In this document: piece after piece, positions 1-7,270 of the stretch
How the letters are laid out: each line of letters opens with the position of its first letter
Numbering within the stretch: the stretch's first letter is position 1
Position numbers and translations under genes: made by a program
The notes under the pieces: generated by a model
The model's input: only the letters and a program-made list of their open reading frames with translations
What the model was told of the DNA's origin: nothing
Databases searched by the model: none
Assembly: GCA_028819675.1 (NCBI GenBank)
Contig: JAPPKT010000336.1
Span: 1 to 9,217, forward strand
Source: Caldilineaceae bacterium
GTDB taxonomy: Bacteria; Chloroflexota; Anaerolineae; Caldilineales; Caldilineaceae
DNA: 9,217 nucleotides
Direction: 5' to 3'

Positions 1-403
1 CCCCAACGCCCCCCCCAACAACATGCCTCATCGACCGGGTGTCGATATTGGTGACAGGTGCCTAATCGAAGGTGTCCAACCAAACCACTTCCCGCCATCG
101 CCATCAAATCCCCGTAGGTGCCGGCCCTGTGCCCGCCGTCTGCCCCCCATTCAACGGGCCTCCACCAGTACGGCCGGGCTTGGCGGCCGCCCTCCATCTC
201 TCCACAAGCCGGCAGATATTTTCAGCCACCGCCGGCACGATTCCCACTCCAGACTTCCTCCACCCCAAATCCAGGATCCACCCGCCGCGTCGCTCTACTT
301 GCAATCAAAGTCCGACTGACGCGACAATAGGTGCGGCACGTTCCCAAAAAGACGGCAACCGCCGTGAACACCACAACTCACCCATCAGTCGAAGGAAAAT
401 ACC
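1..403. other. Non-coding or unassigned left flank upstream of the CE7 esterase
   Basis: No convincing gene is seen here. The stretch is C-rich, beginning with runs of C. Open frames in it are proline-, serine- and arginine-rich, low-complexity translations without a ribosome binding site or recognisable motif. Frames 1 and 3 reach the left edge but stop at about 54 and 63, so a few C-terminal residues of an upstream plus-strand gene cannot be excluded. A 6-bp inverted repeat, GCCGGC at 208-213 and 231-236, is present but has no T-run, and GCCGGC is self-complementary and expected in such GC-rich DNA. The promoter of the esterase gene is probably here, but I could not identify -35/-10 boxes with confidence. 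Confidence 0.5.
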
Positions 404-1369
404 ATGCCTCTACTCTTTGATATGTCTCTGGACAAGCTCCCTTCCTACCAGGGCACCAACCCGCGCCCCGCCGACTTCGACGAATATTGGGACGCCGGAC
501 TCGCCGAACTCGCCGCTACCGATCCCGATGTGGAGCTGGTCCCTGCCGACTTTCAGGCTCCCTACGCAGACTGTTCTCACCTCTATTTCACGGGCACGCG
601 CGGCGCTCGCGTCCATGCCAAGCTGCTGCGCCCCCGCGACGCACAGGAGCCCCACCCGGCTGTGCTTATGTTCCACGGATATAGCGGCAACGCCGGCGAC
701 TGGCAGAGCAAGCTTGGCTTTGTCGCCGCCGGATTCACTGTCGCCGCCATGGACTGCCGCGGCCAGGGTGGCGGAAAGTCGATCGATGTCGGCGGCGTCC
801 CGGGCTGGACCCTGCGCGGGCACATCGTACGCGGCCTCGCCGGCGAACCCGAGGATCTCCTCTACCGCCACACCTTCCTCGATACCGCCCGCCTTGCCCA
901 GATCGTAATGGACATGGATGACGTAGACGCCGAACGCGTCGGCGCAACCGGCGGCAGCCAGGGTGGCGGCCTTACCCTCGCCTGCGTCTCACTTGAACCG
1001 CGCGTAAAGCGCGCCGCTCCCATCTTCCCCTTCCTCTGCGACTATAAACGCGTCTGGGACCTCGATATGGACCAGAACGCCTACGCCGAGCTGCGCGAGT
1101 GGTTCCGCAACTTCGACCCCCGCCACGAACGCGAAGAGGAGGTCTTCACGCGCTTGGGCTACATCGATGTCCAGCACCTCGCCTCCCGCATCCAGGCCGA
1201 AGTGCTGATGGGCGTCGGTCTCATGGACCAGGTCTGCCCGCCCTCAACCCAGTATGCCGCCTTCAACAAGATCAGCTCACCCAAACGGACCGTCATCTAC
1301 CCCGACTTCGGCCACGAAAAACTGCCCGACTTCGACGACATGATCTTTCAGTGGATGCTCGAAATGTAG
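404..1369 (+). CDS. Acetyl esterase of carbohydrate esterase family 7 (acetylxylan esterase / cephalosporin-C deacetylase type)
   Basis: This 321-residue alpha/beta hydrolase matches the usual CE7 length of about 320. Visible hallmarks are the family RGQ motif at residues 119-121, the nucleophile elbow GGSQGG with Ser185, an acid in GLMDQVCPP (Asp275), and the catalytic His304 in the characteristic C-terminal FGHE motif. HGYSGN near residues 91-96 fits the oxyanion-hole strand. CE7 enzymes remove O-acetyl groups from short xylo-oligosaccharides and other small acetylated sugars, usually in the cytoplasm, and no signal peptide is visible here. ATG 404 is preceded by AAGGAAA at 392-398, and a second in-frame ATG at 422 is less well placed. 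The gene ends 10 bp from the stop of the convergent mannonate dehydratase gene. A role in deacetylating an imported sugar for the neighbouring pathway is inferred; the natural substrate cannot be read from sequence. Confidence 0.93.
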   Translation: MPLLFDMSLDKLPSYQGTNPRPADFDEYWDAGLAELAATDPDVELVPADFQAPYADCSHLYFTGTRGARVHAKLLRPRDAQEPHPAVLMFHGYSGNAGDWQSKLGFVAAGFTVAAMDCRGQGGGKSIDVGGVPGWTLRGHIVRGLAGEPEDLLYRHTFLDTARLAQIVMDMDDVDAERVGATGGSQGGGLTLACVSLEPRVKRAAPIFPFLCDYKRVWDLDMDQNAYAELREWFRNFDPRHEREEEVFTRLGYIDVQHLASRIQAEVLMGVGLMDQVCPPSTQYAAFNKISSPKRTVIYPDFGHEKLPDFDDMIFQWMLEM

Positions 1370-1379
1370 GGGCAGAAGG

Positions 1380-2360
1380 CTAAGCCGCGTAGACCGCCTG
1401 CCGTAGGCCGCGTATGTAGCCGATAGCGTACAACCTGCCGATCGAGGAATAGCCGGCGTCCTCGTTGCTGTCGCCTTCCATCGTCGGCACATGGTCGGGC
1501 CGCAGCACGCCCTTGAAGCCTATCTCGCGATAGGCCTCCATGCAGGCGAGCATATCCGTTTTCCCGTTGTCGTGAAAGGTCTCGTTGAACTTCTCCGGTA
1601 CACCCTTCACGTCACGGAAATGCACGAAATAGATTCTGTCCTGGGCGCCGAAATGCCGGATCACCTCCGGCAGGTCCTCGGTCATCAGCGTAAAGTTGCC
1701 CTGGCACAGGCAGATGCCATTCGCCGGGCTCGGCACAAGGTCGATCAATCGCTGGAAATTCTCCACACTGCGCATGATTCGGCCCAGTCCTCGGATCGGT
1801 GACAGCGGGGGATCGTCGGGGTGCATCGCCATCTTCACCCCGGCCTCCTCCGCCACCGGCACCACCGCCTCCAGAAAGTACTTCAGATTGTCCCACAGCT
1901 GCTCTTCGTTGACCTCACCGTAAGGTGTCAGGGGCGCCTCTCGCATCACGTCGTAGTCAAATCCTGACACCAGCGCACCGCCCCGCTCCGGTATCGTCGT
2001 CGCCGTCCGCATCCAACCGAAAATAGGCATCCACTCGCTGCACCAGACCGGAATGCCCAGTCTGCCCATGTTACGCAGCAGTTCGCAAACCGTCTCTATC
2101 TCCTCATCGCGTCCCGGCAATCCCAGCTTCGCCTTGTCCAATGGCGGACGGCTCTCCAGCACCTCCAAACGAAAACCGGCATTCTCGTAGGCGCTTTTCA
2201 CCCGCGCCAGGCTCATGAATCCCCACGGCTTCATGTCTGGATCAGGATGGTCGAGCGTAGACATATCCATCGCCCCCACCGCATAGTTTACGCCGCACTG
2301 TTTGACGAGCGTCCACAGTGGCGATGGCTGTGGTGGCAGCATCTCAGCGATTCGAATCAT
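1380..2360 (-). CDS. uxuA: Mannonate dehydratase (UxuA family)
   Basis: The 326-residue product is a UxuA-type D-mannonate dehydratase, which converts D-mannonate to 2-keto-3-deoxy-D-gluconate in hexuronate catabolism. It is a xylose-isomerase-like TIM barrel and is unrelated to the enolase-superfamily dehydratase encoded downstream. Family motifs are in order: MHPDDPP (His180), a cysteine in ICLCQGN (Cys219), VHFRD (His247), FHDNGKTDM (263-270) and RPDH (Asp289). The His/Cys/His/Asp set corresponds to the metal ligands known for this family. The protein is shorter than the roughly 390-residue E. coli enzyme, but all core motifs are present, so I read it as a compact form and not a truncation. 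The minus-strand start at 2360 has AAGGA about 9 nt upstream. The gene faces away from msrA across a 375-bp region and runs into the esterase gene stop to stop. Activity on an epimeric aldonate is possible. Confidence 0.93.
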   Translation of the reverse strand: MIRIAEMLPPQPSPLWTLVKQCGVNYAVGAMDMSTLDHPDPDMKPWGFMSLARVKSAYENAGFRLEVLESRPPLDKAKLGLPGRDEEIETVCELLRNMGRLGIPVWCSEWMPIFGWMRTATTIPERGGALVSGFDYDVMREAPLTPYGEVNEEQLWDNLKYFLEAVVPVAEEAGVKMAMHPDDPPLSPIRGLGRIMRSVENFQRLIDLVPSPANGICLCQGNFTLMTEDLPEVIRHFGAQDRIYFVHFRDVKGVPEKFNETFHDNGKTDMLACMEAYREIGFKGVLRPDHVPTMEGDSNEDAGYSSIGRLYAIGYIRGLRQAVYAA

Positions 2361-2735
2361 TGTACAGTTCCTTAGTTCAGGTTAACGTTGTCTGAGGTTG
2401 AAGAAAGGCGACTCGCATTCCCCGTCAGGTACGGGTCAATGTCGACAGAAACATATCACAAATTGACCACTTCGCAAGTCGGCCCGGTCAGATGTTCGGC
2501 TGGCAGTTTCAGCCCGGCCCGGTTGGACTCGGTCTTCTTCTGCGGTAAGATACCCGCAACTGCCACGCCAATTACCAGGAACGTGAACACTGCTAAGCCA
2601 TCCGCGTGCGGCCAATATGCCCCGCCTGTGACTCCCTTCGACAGTAAAGGGAACGAGTCTCTGGCACGCGCAGGCAACAGTCCTGTTACGGCGAATGTGC
2701 ACACCGCAGAACAGTAGAGTTAGGGAGAAGACGCA
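2361..2735. other. Divergent intergenic region between uxuA and msrA
   Basis: This 375-bp stretch separates the uxuA start (-) from the msrA start (+), so it should contain both promoters, although I could not pick out convincing boxes. Two overlapping palindromic hexamers, GTTAAC (2382-2387) and AACGTT (2385-2390), lie 20-30 bp upstream of uxuA and could form part of an operator, but the flanking symmetry is poor. A minus-strand frame at 2456-2704 (82 codons, GTG start) encodes a hydrophobic stretch around GLAVFTFLVIGVAVAGIL that resembles one membrane helix, but it has no Shine-Dalgarno sequence. The overlapping plus-strand frame (2388-2717) also lacks a ribosome binding site and a recognisable domain. 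I therefore do not call either as a gene. Confidence 0.55.
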
Positions 2736-3287
2736 ATGACGAATCAAGCAAGTTCTCAGGAAACTGCCACGCTGGGAGGGGGGTGCTTCTGGTGCCTCGA
2801 ACCCCTATATGAGGAGTTGATCGGCGTAAGTCAGGTCGTATCCGGCTATGCCGGCGGCCACGTCCCCAACCCCACCTACGAGCAGGTCTGCGCAAAGACC
2901 ACCGGCCACGCCGAAGTGATACAGGTCACCTTTGACCCCTCCGTGGTCTCCTTTCGAGAGATCCTCGAAGTCTTCTTCACCTCCCACGATCCCACCACCC
3001 CCAATCGCCAGGGCAACGACGTGGGGCCCCAATACCGCTCCGTCATTCTCTACCATGACGAGGAGCAAAAAAGAATGTCCGAGGAGATGATCCGCGACTA
3101 CGCCCCCCAGATATGGGACGCTCCCATCGTTACCGAACTGGTCCCGCTCGACACCTTCTACGTCGCTGAGTCCTATCACCAGAACTACTACCGCGACAAC
3201 GGACTCCAGCCCTACTGCCTTTTCGTCATCCGCCCCAAAGTCAGCAAATTCCGCAAACAATGGCAGGCCAAACTGAAAGCGAGCTAG
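2736..3287 (+). CDS. msrA: Peptide-methionine (S)-S-oxide reductase MsrA
   Basis: MsrA reduces methionine-S-sulfoxide, free or in proteins, back to methionine using thioredoxin-type reductants, and normally acts in the cytoplasm. The 183-residue length is typical. The active site GGGCFWC carries the catalytic Cys17 and a second cysteine at position 20. TGHAEV (57-62) holds the conserved Glu60, QGNDVGPQYRS (92-102) is a family signature, and the C-terminal AESYHQNYY / PYC block (144-161) supplies Cys161 as a likely resolving cysteine. There is no MsrB domain fusion. ATG 2736 is preceded by AGGGAGAA (2722-2729), a strong ribosome binding site. The stop lies 5 bp before the preferred start of the amidohydrolase gene, so msrA appears to be the first gene of the sugar-catabolism operon, an unusual partner for such enzymes. 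Confidence 0.96.
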   Translation: MTNQASSQETATLGGGCFWCLEPLYEELIGVSQVVSGYAGGHVPNPTYEQVCAKTTGHAEVIQVTFDPSVVSFREILEVFFTSHDPTTPNRQGNDVGPQYRSVILYHDEEQKRMSEEMIRDYAPQIWDAPIVTELVPLDTFYVAESYHQNYYRDNGLQPYCLFVIRPKVSKFRKQWQAKLKAS

Positions 3288-3292
3288 CGCCC

Positions 3293-4594
3293 ATGTCTCC
3301 CCAATCCGATATCGCCGCCTTCATCCAACAGACCCCGCTCGTCGACACGCATGAGCATATGCGGCGCGAGGAAGCCTACCTCGACGAGAATCCGGACATC
3401 CTCGGCCAGCTCTTTCAAAACTACGTTGGCGCCGACCTGTTCGTCGCCGGAGCCTCCCAGGAAGCGCTCGACAAACTCTTCGACAGTTCAGACCCCGACG
3501 TGGCCGCCCGCTTTGCCCCCATTCAGGAAGCCTGGGCGAGAGCGCAGTACACCGGCTACGGCGAAGCCGTCAGCATCATCGCCAAAGACCTCTACGACAT
3601 CGATGAGCTGACCCCCGACTCAATCGCTGCCGCCCAGGAGAAGAACGCCGCCTTCAACCAGCCCGGTGAGCGCCTGCGCCTCCTCCGCGACGAGGCCAAC
3701 CTGGACCACATCCAGACCGATGCCAAATCAATGACCGTCCTCCCCGACCTTTCGGGGCCCGACTTCTTCTTCTATGACATCTCCTGGGTCGACTTCTGCT
3801 CAGGAAGGCCCAATCACGAAGAAATCGCCCAAAATACCGGCCAGGAAGTATCCGACCTCTATTCACTGCAGCGTGTGATGGAGACCATCTTCGCCTCTTC
3901 CTCCTCCCCGGCCATCGCCGTCAAATCGCAGCACGCCTACAACCGCACTCTGCGCTGGCAGGAGCGCACCGACGACGAAGCCGCCAGGGCCCTCGACCTT
4001 TATCTGCGCAACGGCGAAGAAATCGACGAGTCCCAGAGGCTCTGCCTCGGCGACTGGTGCTGGGCCCGCGGCGTGGAACTGTGCATTGAGCATGATCTGC
4101 CCATGAAGATCCACACCGGCTACTATGCCGGACACAGCCGCATGCCCGTGGACTATATCCGCAGCGGCAATCTATGCCCTCTGCTGGCGAAATATCCCGA
4201 AGCCCGCTTCGTCCTCATGCACATCGCCTACCCGTATACCGAAGAGCTGGTCGCCCTGGCCAAGCACTACCCCAATGTCTACGCCGACCTCTGCTGGGCC
4301 TGGAGCATCAACCCCTATAGCTCAATGGAGTTTGTCCGCCGTTTCATTCACGCCGCCCCGGCCAACAAGCTCTTCCTCTTCGGCGGAGACACCGGCTACC
4401 CCGGCGCCGCCCTCGCCTACGCCAAACAGGCGCGCACCTGGTTCACCAGGGTCATGCAGGCCGAAATCTCCGACGGCCTCCTCACCGAGGCCCAGGCTAT
4501 CGACCTGGCCCGGCGCTTCATGCGCGACAACCAGTATGAATGTTTCCGCGTTGATGAAAAGAAGGAAACACTCCGCGCCGCCGTGGCACAATGA
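3293..4594 (+). CDS. Metal-dependent amidohydrolase (PF04909-like / amidohydrolase superfamily), substrate unknown
   Basis: The 433-residue product has the hallmarks of the amidohydrolase TIM-barrel superfamily. These are VDTHEH near the N terminus (His20, His22), a lysine in AVKSQHAY (Lys211) that may be the carbamylated bridging residue, KIHTGY (His274), LMHIAYPY (His310) and the C-terminal FGGDTGYP with metal-binding Asp366. It is much longer than the roughly 280-residue sugar-lactonase members, with an extra, largely helical segment at about 30-150. The KS..AY pattern recalls FluG-type N-terminal domains (from memory). Likely chemistry is hydrolysis of a lactone, amide or ester, or a uronate-isomerase-like reaction; the operon context with a sulfatase and a sugar-acid dehydratase favours a sugar substrate. 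I prefer ATG 3293, 5 bp after the msrA stop. An in-frame ATG at 3260 would overlap msrA by 28 bp and has no ribosome binding site. The stop overlaps a possible sulfatase ATG (ATGA). Confidence 0.88.
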   Translation: MSPQSDIAAFIQQTPLVDTHEHMRREEAYLDENPDILGQLFQNYVGADLFVAGASQEALDKLFDSSDPDVAARFAPIQEAWARAQYTGYGEAVSIIAKDLYDIDELTPDSIAAAQEKNAAFNQPGERLRLLRDEANLDHIQTDAKSMTVLPDLSGPDFFFYDISWVDFCSGRPNHEEIAQNTGQEVSDLYSLQRVMETIFASSSSPAIAVKSQHAYNRTLRWQERTDDEAARALDLYLRNGEEIDESQRLCLGDWCWARGVELCIEHDLPMKIHTGYYAGHSRMPVDYIRSGNLCPLLAKYPEARFVLMHIAYPYTEELVALAKHYPNVYADLCWAWSINPYSSMEFVRRFIHAAPANKLFLFGGDTGYPGAALAYAKQARTWFTRVMQAEISDGLLTEAQAIDLARRFMRDNQYECFRVDEKKETLRAAVAQ

Positions 4595-4602
4595 CCAGCG
4601 CT

Positions 4603-4608
4603 GAGGAA
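4603..4608 (+). promoter_or_regulatory. Ribosome binding site favouring the internal sulfatase start
   Basis: GAGGAA lies 9 nt before ATG 4618. The upstream candidate ATG 4591 has no purine-rich element before it, although it could be served by translational coupling through the ATGA overlap with the amidohydrolase stop codon. The two starts differ by nine non-conserved residues. Confidence 0.6.
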
Positions 4609-4617
4609 CCGGACCTG

Positions 4618-6048
4618 ATGGCCGACAGCCGTCCCAACATTATCCTGATCATCACCGACCAGCAGCGCTTCGACACCATCGCCGCGCTCGGATTCGACTA
4701 CATGGAGACCCCCAACCTCGATCGACTCGTACATGAGGGGGTGAGCTTCACCAACTGCCACATCACCGCGCCTTCGTGCGCACCCGCCCGCGCCAGCCTC
4801 TTCACCGGCTACTATCCCCACACCACCGGCATCCTTAAAAACGGCGAACGCTGGACCAACTCCTGGGTCGAGGATCTCAACGCCGGCGGCTACCACTGCG
4901 TCAACGTGGGCAAAATGCACACCTCCCCCTTCGAGACGCCTCTCGGCTTTCACGAGCGCTACGTCGTCGAGAACAAAGATCGTTACCTCGAAGGCCGCTA
5001 CTACTACGATGAATGGGACAAAGCCCTACGCGCCCGCGGCCACGTCAAGCAGCAACGTGTTCTTTACCGCCAGCGCGACGACTACAATGAAGCCCTCGGC
5101 GCCTTCGACTGGGAGTTGCCCGAAGACCTGCATTCCGACATGTTCGTCGGCGATTTCGCCGCCTGGTGGCTTCGCAACAAGCCCAAACCGGACGGACCCC
5201 TCTTCATGCAGGTTGGCTTTCCCGGCCCCCACCCCCCGTACGACCCAACCCCCCGCTTCAGTCAGCCCTACATGGACAAGGACCTGCCCCTCCAACCCGT
5301 CACAGAGGAGGAGCTCGCCGGTCAGCCTCCCCCCTTCCTTGAAATGCGCGCCCATAACGCCGAGGTGGACCACGATTCAGTCATGCACCTCCTCGACCCA
5401 ACACCGGAACAACGCCACCGCCAGCGCGCCTACTACATGGCCAACGTCTCGATGATCGACGAAAAAGTGGGCGAGCTGCTGGCCGCCCTTGAGGAACAGG
5501 GTTACTTGGAAAACGCCGTCGTCATCTTCACCTCGGACCACGGCGACTGTCTCGGAGATCATGGCCACAGCCAGAAGTGGACGATGTACGACACTATCAC
5601 CCGTGTGCCCACCATTGTCTGGGCGCCTGACCGTTTCGCAGGCGGCCGCTCGCTCGATCATCTCTGTTCTCTCTTCGATCTGGGGCCCACCATTCTCGAG
5701 CTCGCCGGCCTCGAGGCGCCGGAGGACTTCGCTGCCGAATCTTTGTTGCCTGCTCTCGCCGGCGAGGACTGGCCCGGCCGCGAAACCGTCTTCGCCGAGC
5801 ACTGCCGCGATGGCCTCCTGCCCGCCGAATACATGTCCATGGCGCGGACCAATGACTGGAAACTGGTCCACTTTGTCGGCGAACCATACGGCCAGCTCTT
5901 CGATCTTGTAAACGATCCTGAGGAAGTCAACAACCTGTGGGACGATCCTGTCCACGCAGCCCGCAAAGAAGAGCTCCTCCAGACTCTGCTGACGTGGCGA
6001 ATCCGCAGCGGCCTGAACGCGAAGGATTGGGCGATAAACAGCCGCTAG
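4618..6048 (+). CDS. Cys-type S1 family sulfatase, apparently cytoplasmic
   Basis: This sulfatase (alkaline-phosphatase-like fold) would hydrolyse sulfate esters, probably on a sugar given its neighbours. The formylglycine motif is CAPAR, with Cys54 counted from this start, in PSCAPARASLFTG. Other S1 active-site residues are visible: Asp14 in TDQQ, Lys99 and His101 in GKMH, His205 in GPHPPY, Asp307-His308 in TSDHGD, and Lys320 in SQKW. All expected catalytic and metal-binding positions are therefore present. No signal peptide precedes the first beta strand (NIILIITD), unlike many polysaccharide sulfatases that are exported. Two starts are possible. ATG 4591 overlaps the amidohydrolase stop as ATGA but has no ribosome binding site, whereas ATG 4618 follows GAGGAA (4603-4608) by 9 nt, and I prefer it. 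The enzyme needs a maturase (FGE or anSME) that is not in this window. Related phosphonate or phosphate ester hydrolases are the main alternative. Confidence 0.93.
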   Translation: MADSRPNIILIITDQQRFDTIAALGFDYMETPNLDRLVHEGVSFTNCHITAPSCAPARASLFTGYYPHTTGILKNGERWTNSWVEDLNAGGYHCVNVGKMHTSPFETPLGFHERYVVENKDRYLEGRYYYDEWDKALRARGHVKQQRVLYRQRDDYNEALGAFDWELPEDLHSDMFVGDFAAWWLRNKPKPDGPLFMQVGFPGPHPPYDPTPRFSQPYMDKDLPLQPVTEEELAGQPPPFLEMRAHNAEVDHDSVMHLLDPTPEQRHRQRAYYMANVSMIDEKVGELLAALEEQGYLENAVVIFTSDHGDCLGDHGHSQKWTMYDTITRVPTIVWAPDRFAGGRSLDHLCSLFDLGPTILELAGLEAPEDFAAESLLPALAGEDWPGRETVFAEHCRDGLLPAEYMSMARTNDWKLVHFVGEPYGQLFDLVNDPEEVNNLWDDPVHAARKEELLQTLLTWRIRSGLNAKDWAINSR

Positions 6049-6060
6049 AGGGAGATCAAA

Positions 6061-7200
6061 ATGAAGATCACCGATGTCCGTACCATTTTCGTTGACCGCT
6101 ATCTGTTCGTTGAAGTGGACACGGACGCCGGCATCACCGGTCTCGGCGAGTCCGGCGCCTGGGGTTTCCTCGAAGCCTCAGCCGGCGCCGTCGAGACCTT
6201 CAAGCGCTATCTGATCGACCAGGATCCCCTGCGCATCGAGCACCACTGGCAGTACCTCTACCGCTGGAGCCACTTCCGCGGCGCCGCCGTCATGGGCGCG
6301 CTCAGCGCCGTCGACATCGCCCTCTGGGATATTGCCGGCAAGCACTTCGGCGTGCCCGCCTACCAACTTCTCGGCGGAAAAGTGCGCGACAAAGCTCGCG
6401 TCTACTACCACGTCTTCGGCGAAACCAAGGAAGAGCTGATCGCCGGCTGTGCCGACGCCCGCGCCCGCGGCTTCACCGCCGTCGGGCACCTCACCCCCTT
6501 CCTCGACGACAGCCGCGACCTCCCCTACTTCAAGACCCACGTCGACATGATCGAAGACGCCATCGAGACCGTCGCCGCCTACCGCCAGGCCGTCGGCCGC
6601 GACGTCGACCTCTGCATAGAGATCCACCGCCGCCTTACCCCCAGCGAAGCAATCGTGCTCGGCCGCGGCATCGAACCCTACCATCCCTTCTTCTATGAGG
6701 ACCCCGTAACGCCCGACAACCTCGACGAAATGGCACTCGTGGCCTCCAAGATCGGCATCCCCATCGCCACCGGCGAACGCCTGCATAGCATCTGGGAGTT
6801 TCAGGCCCTGCTTCAGCGCGGCGCCGTCCAGTTCGTGCGTCCCGACGTCTGCATGGTCGGCGGCCTGAGCCACGCCAAAAAGATCGCCGCCCTCGCCGAA
6901 GCCTTCCACGTACAGGTCGTCCCCCACAACCCCCTCAGCCCCGTCAGCACCGCCGCCTGCATCCAACTCGCCGCCTGCATCCCCAACTTCGCCCTCCAGG
7001 AATACCCCATAGGCGAAAACGAACCGCCCAAGAGCGAAATCGTCAAGACCGCCCTCACCCAGGAAGACGGCTTCCTCATCATCCCCGACGCACCCGGCAT
7101 CGGCATCGAGCTCGCCGAAGACGCCGCCGAGCGCCATCCCTACGCCCCGCGCGCAGTCAAAACCCGCCTCCACGCCGACGGCTCCGTGGTCGATCAATAG
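6061..7200 (+). CDS. Enolase-superfamily sugar-acid dehydratase (mandelate racemase/galactonate dehydratase-like)
   Basis: The 379-residue protein has the two-part enolase-superfamily build: an N-terminal capping domain (about 1-110, including ALWDIAGK at 87-94) and a TIM barrel. Active-site positions align with E. coli D-galactonate dehydratase DgoD at a constant offset of four, using DgoD residues as I recall them. They are Glu187 and His189 in EIHRR (Asp183, His185), Glu213 in YEDP (Glu209), Glu239 in TGER (Glu235), His289 in PHNPLSP (His285) and Glu314 in LQEYP (Glu310). A dehydratase turning an aldonic acid into a 2-keto-3-deoxy acid is therefore likely. The first metal ligand is Glu where DgoD has Asp, so the exact substrate may differ; galactonate, mannonate (ManD-like), xylonate or fuconate types are all possible. 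The start follows GAGGGAGA (6048-6055), just after the sulfatase stop, which places it as the last gene of the msrA operon. Confidence 0.9.
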   Translation: MKITDVRTIFVDRYLFVEVDTDAGITGLGESGAWGFLEASAGAVETFKRYLIDQDPLRIEHHWQYLYRWSHFRGAAVMGALSAVDIALWDIAGKHFGVPAYQLLGGKVRDKARVYYHVFGETKEELIAGCADARARGFTAVGHLTPFLDDSRDLPYFKTHVDMIEDAIETVAAYRQAVGRDVDLCIEIHRRLTPSEAIVLGRGIEPYHPFFYEDPVTPDNLDEMALVASKIGIPIATGERLHSIWEFQALLQRGAVQFVRPDVCMVGGLSHAKKIAALAEAFHVQVVPHNPLSPVSTAACIQLAACIPNFALQEYPIGENEPPKSEIVKTALTQEDGFLIIPDAPGIGIELAEDAAERHPYAPRAVKTRLHADGSVVDQ

Positions 7201-7270
7201 CCACACCTTCCAGTGCCTATGATTCAGCTTCAGCCCTGTCACTACTTTCAGTCGACAGATCCGGCAACTG

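Noticed and set aside
72..908. Long plus-strand open frame (278 codons) overlapping the esterase gene
   Set aside because: It is a low-complexity Pro/Ser/Arg/Thr-rich shadow of the well-supported CE7 frame, without domain motifs or a ribosome binding site.
2382..2390. LacI- or GntR-type operator upstream of uxuA
   Set aside because: Only the central GTTAAC/AACGTT core is palindromic and the flanks do not match. I kept it as a note in the intergenic entry and did not call it a site.
5377..5955. 192-codon minus-strand frame inside the sulfatase gene
   Set aside because: It is an antisense shadow of a strongly supported sulfatase and has no recognisable protein signature.
6178..7242. 354-codon minus-strand frame antisense to the enolase-superfamily gene
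   Set aside because: It is Gly/Asp/Val/Ala-rich, as expected from reading a GC3-biased gene backwards. The sense frame carries every catalytic motif of a known family.
7201..7270. Possible terminator between the converging dehydratase and phosphatase genes
   Set aside because: Short inverted repeats (CTGTC at 7236-7240 with GACAG at 7254-7258, and an alternative CTGTC at 7268-7272) are only five base pairs long and have no T-run.
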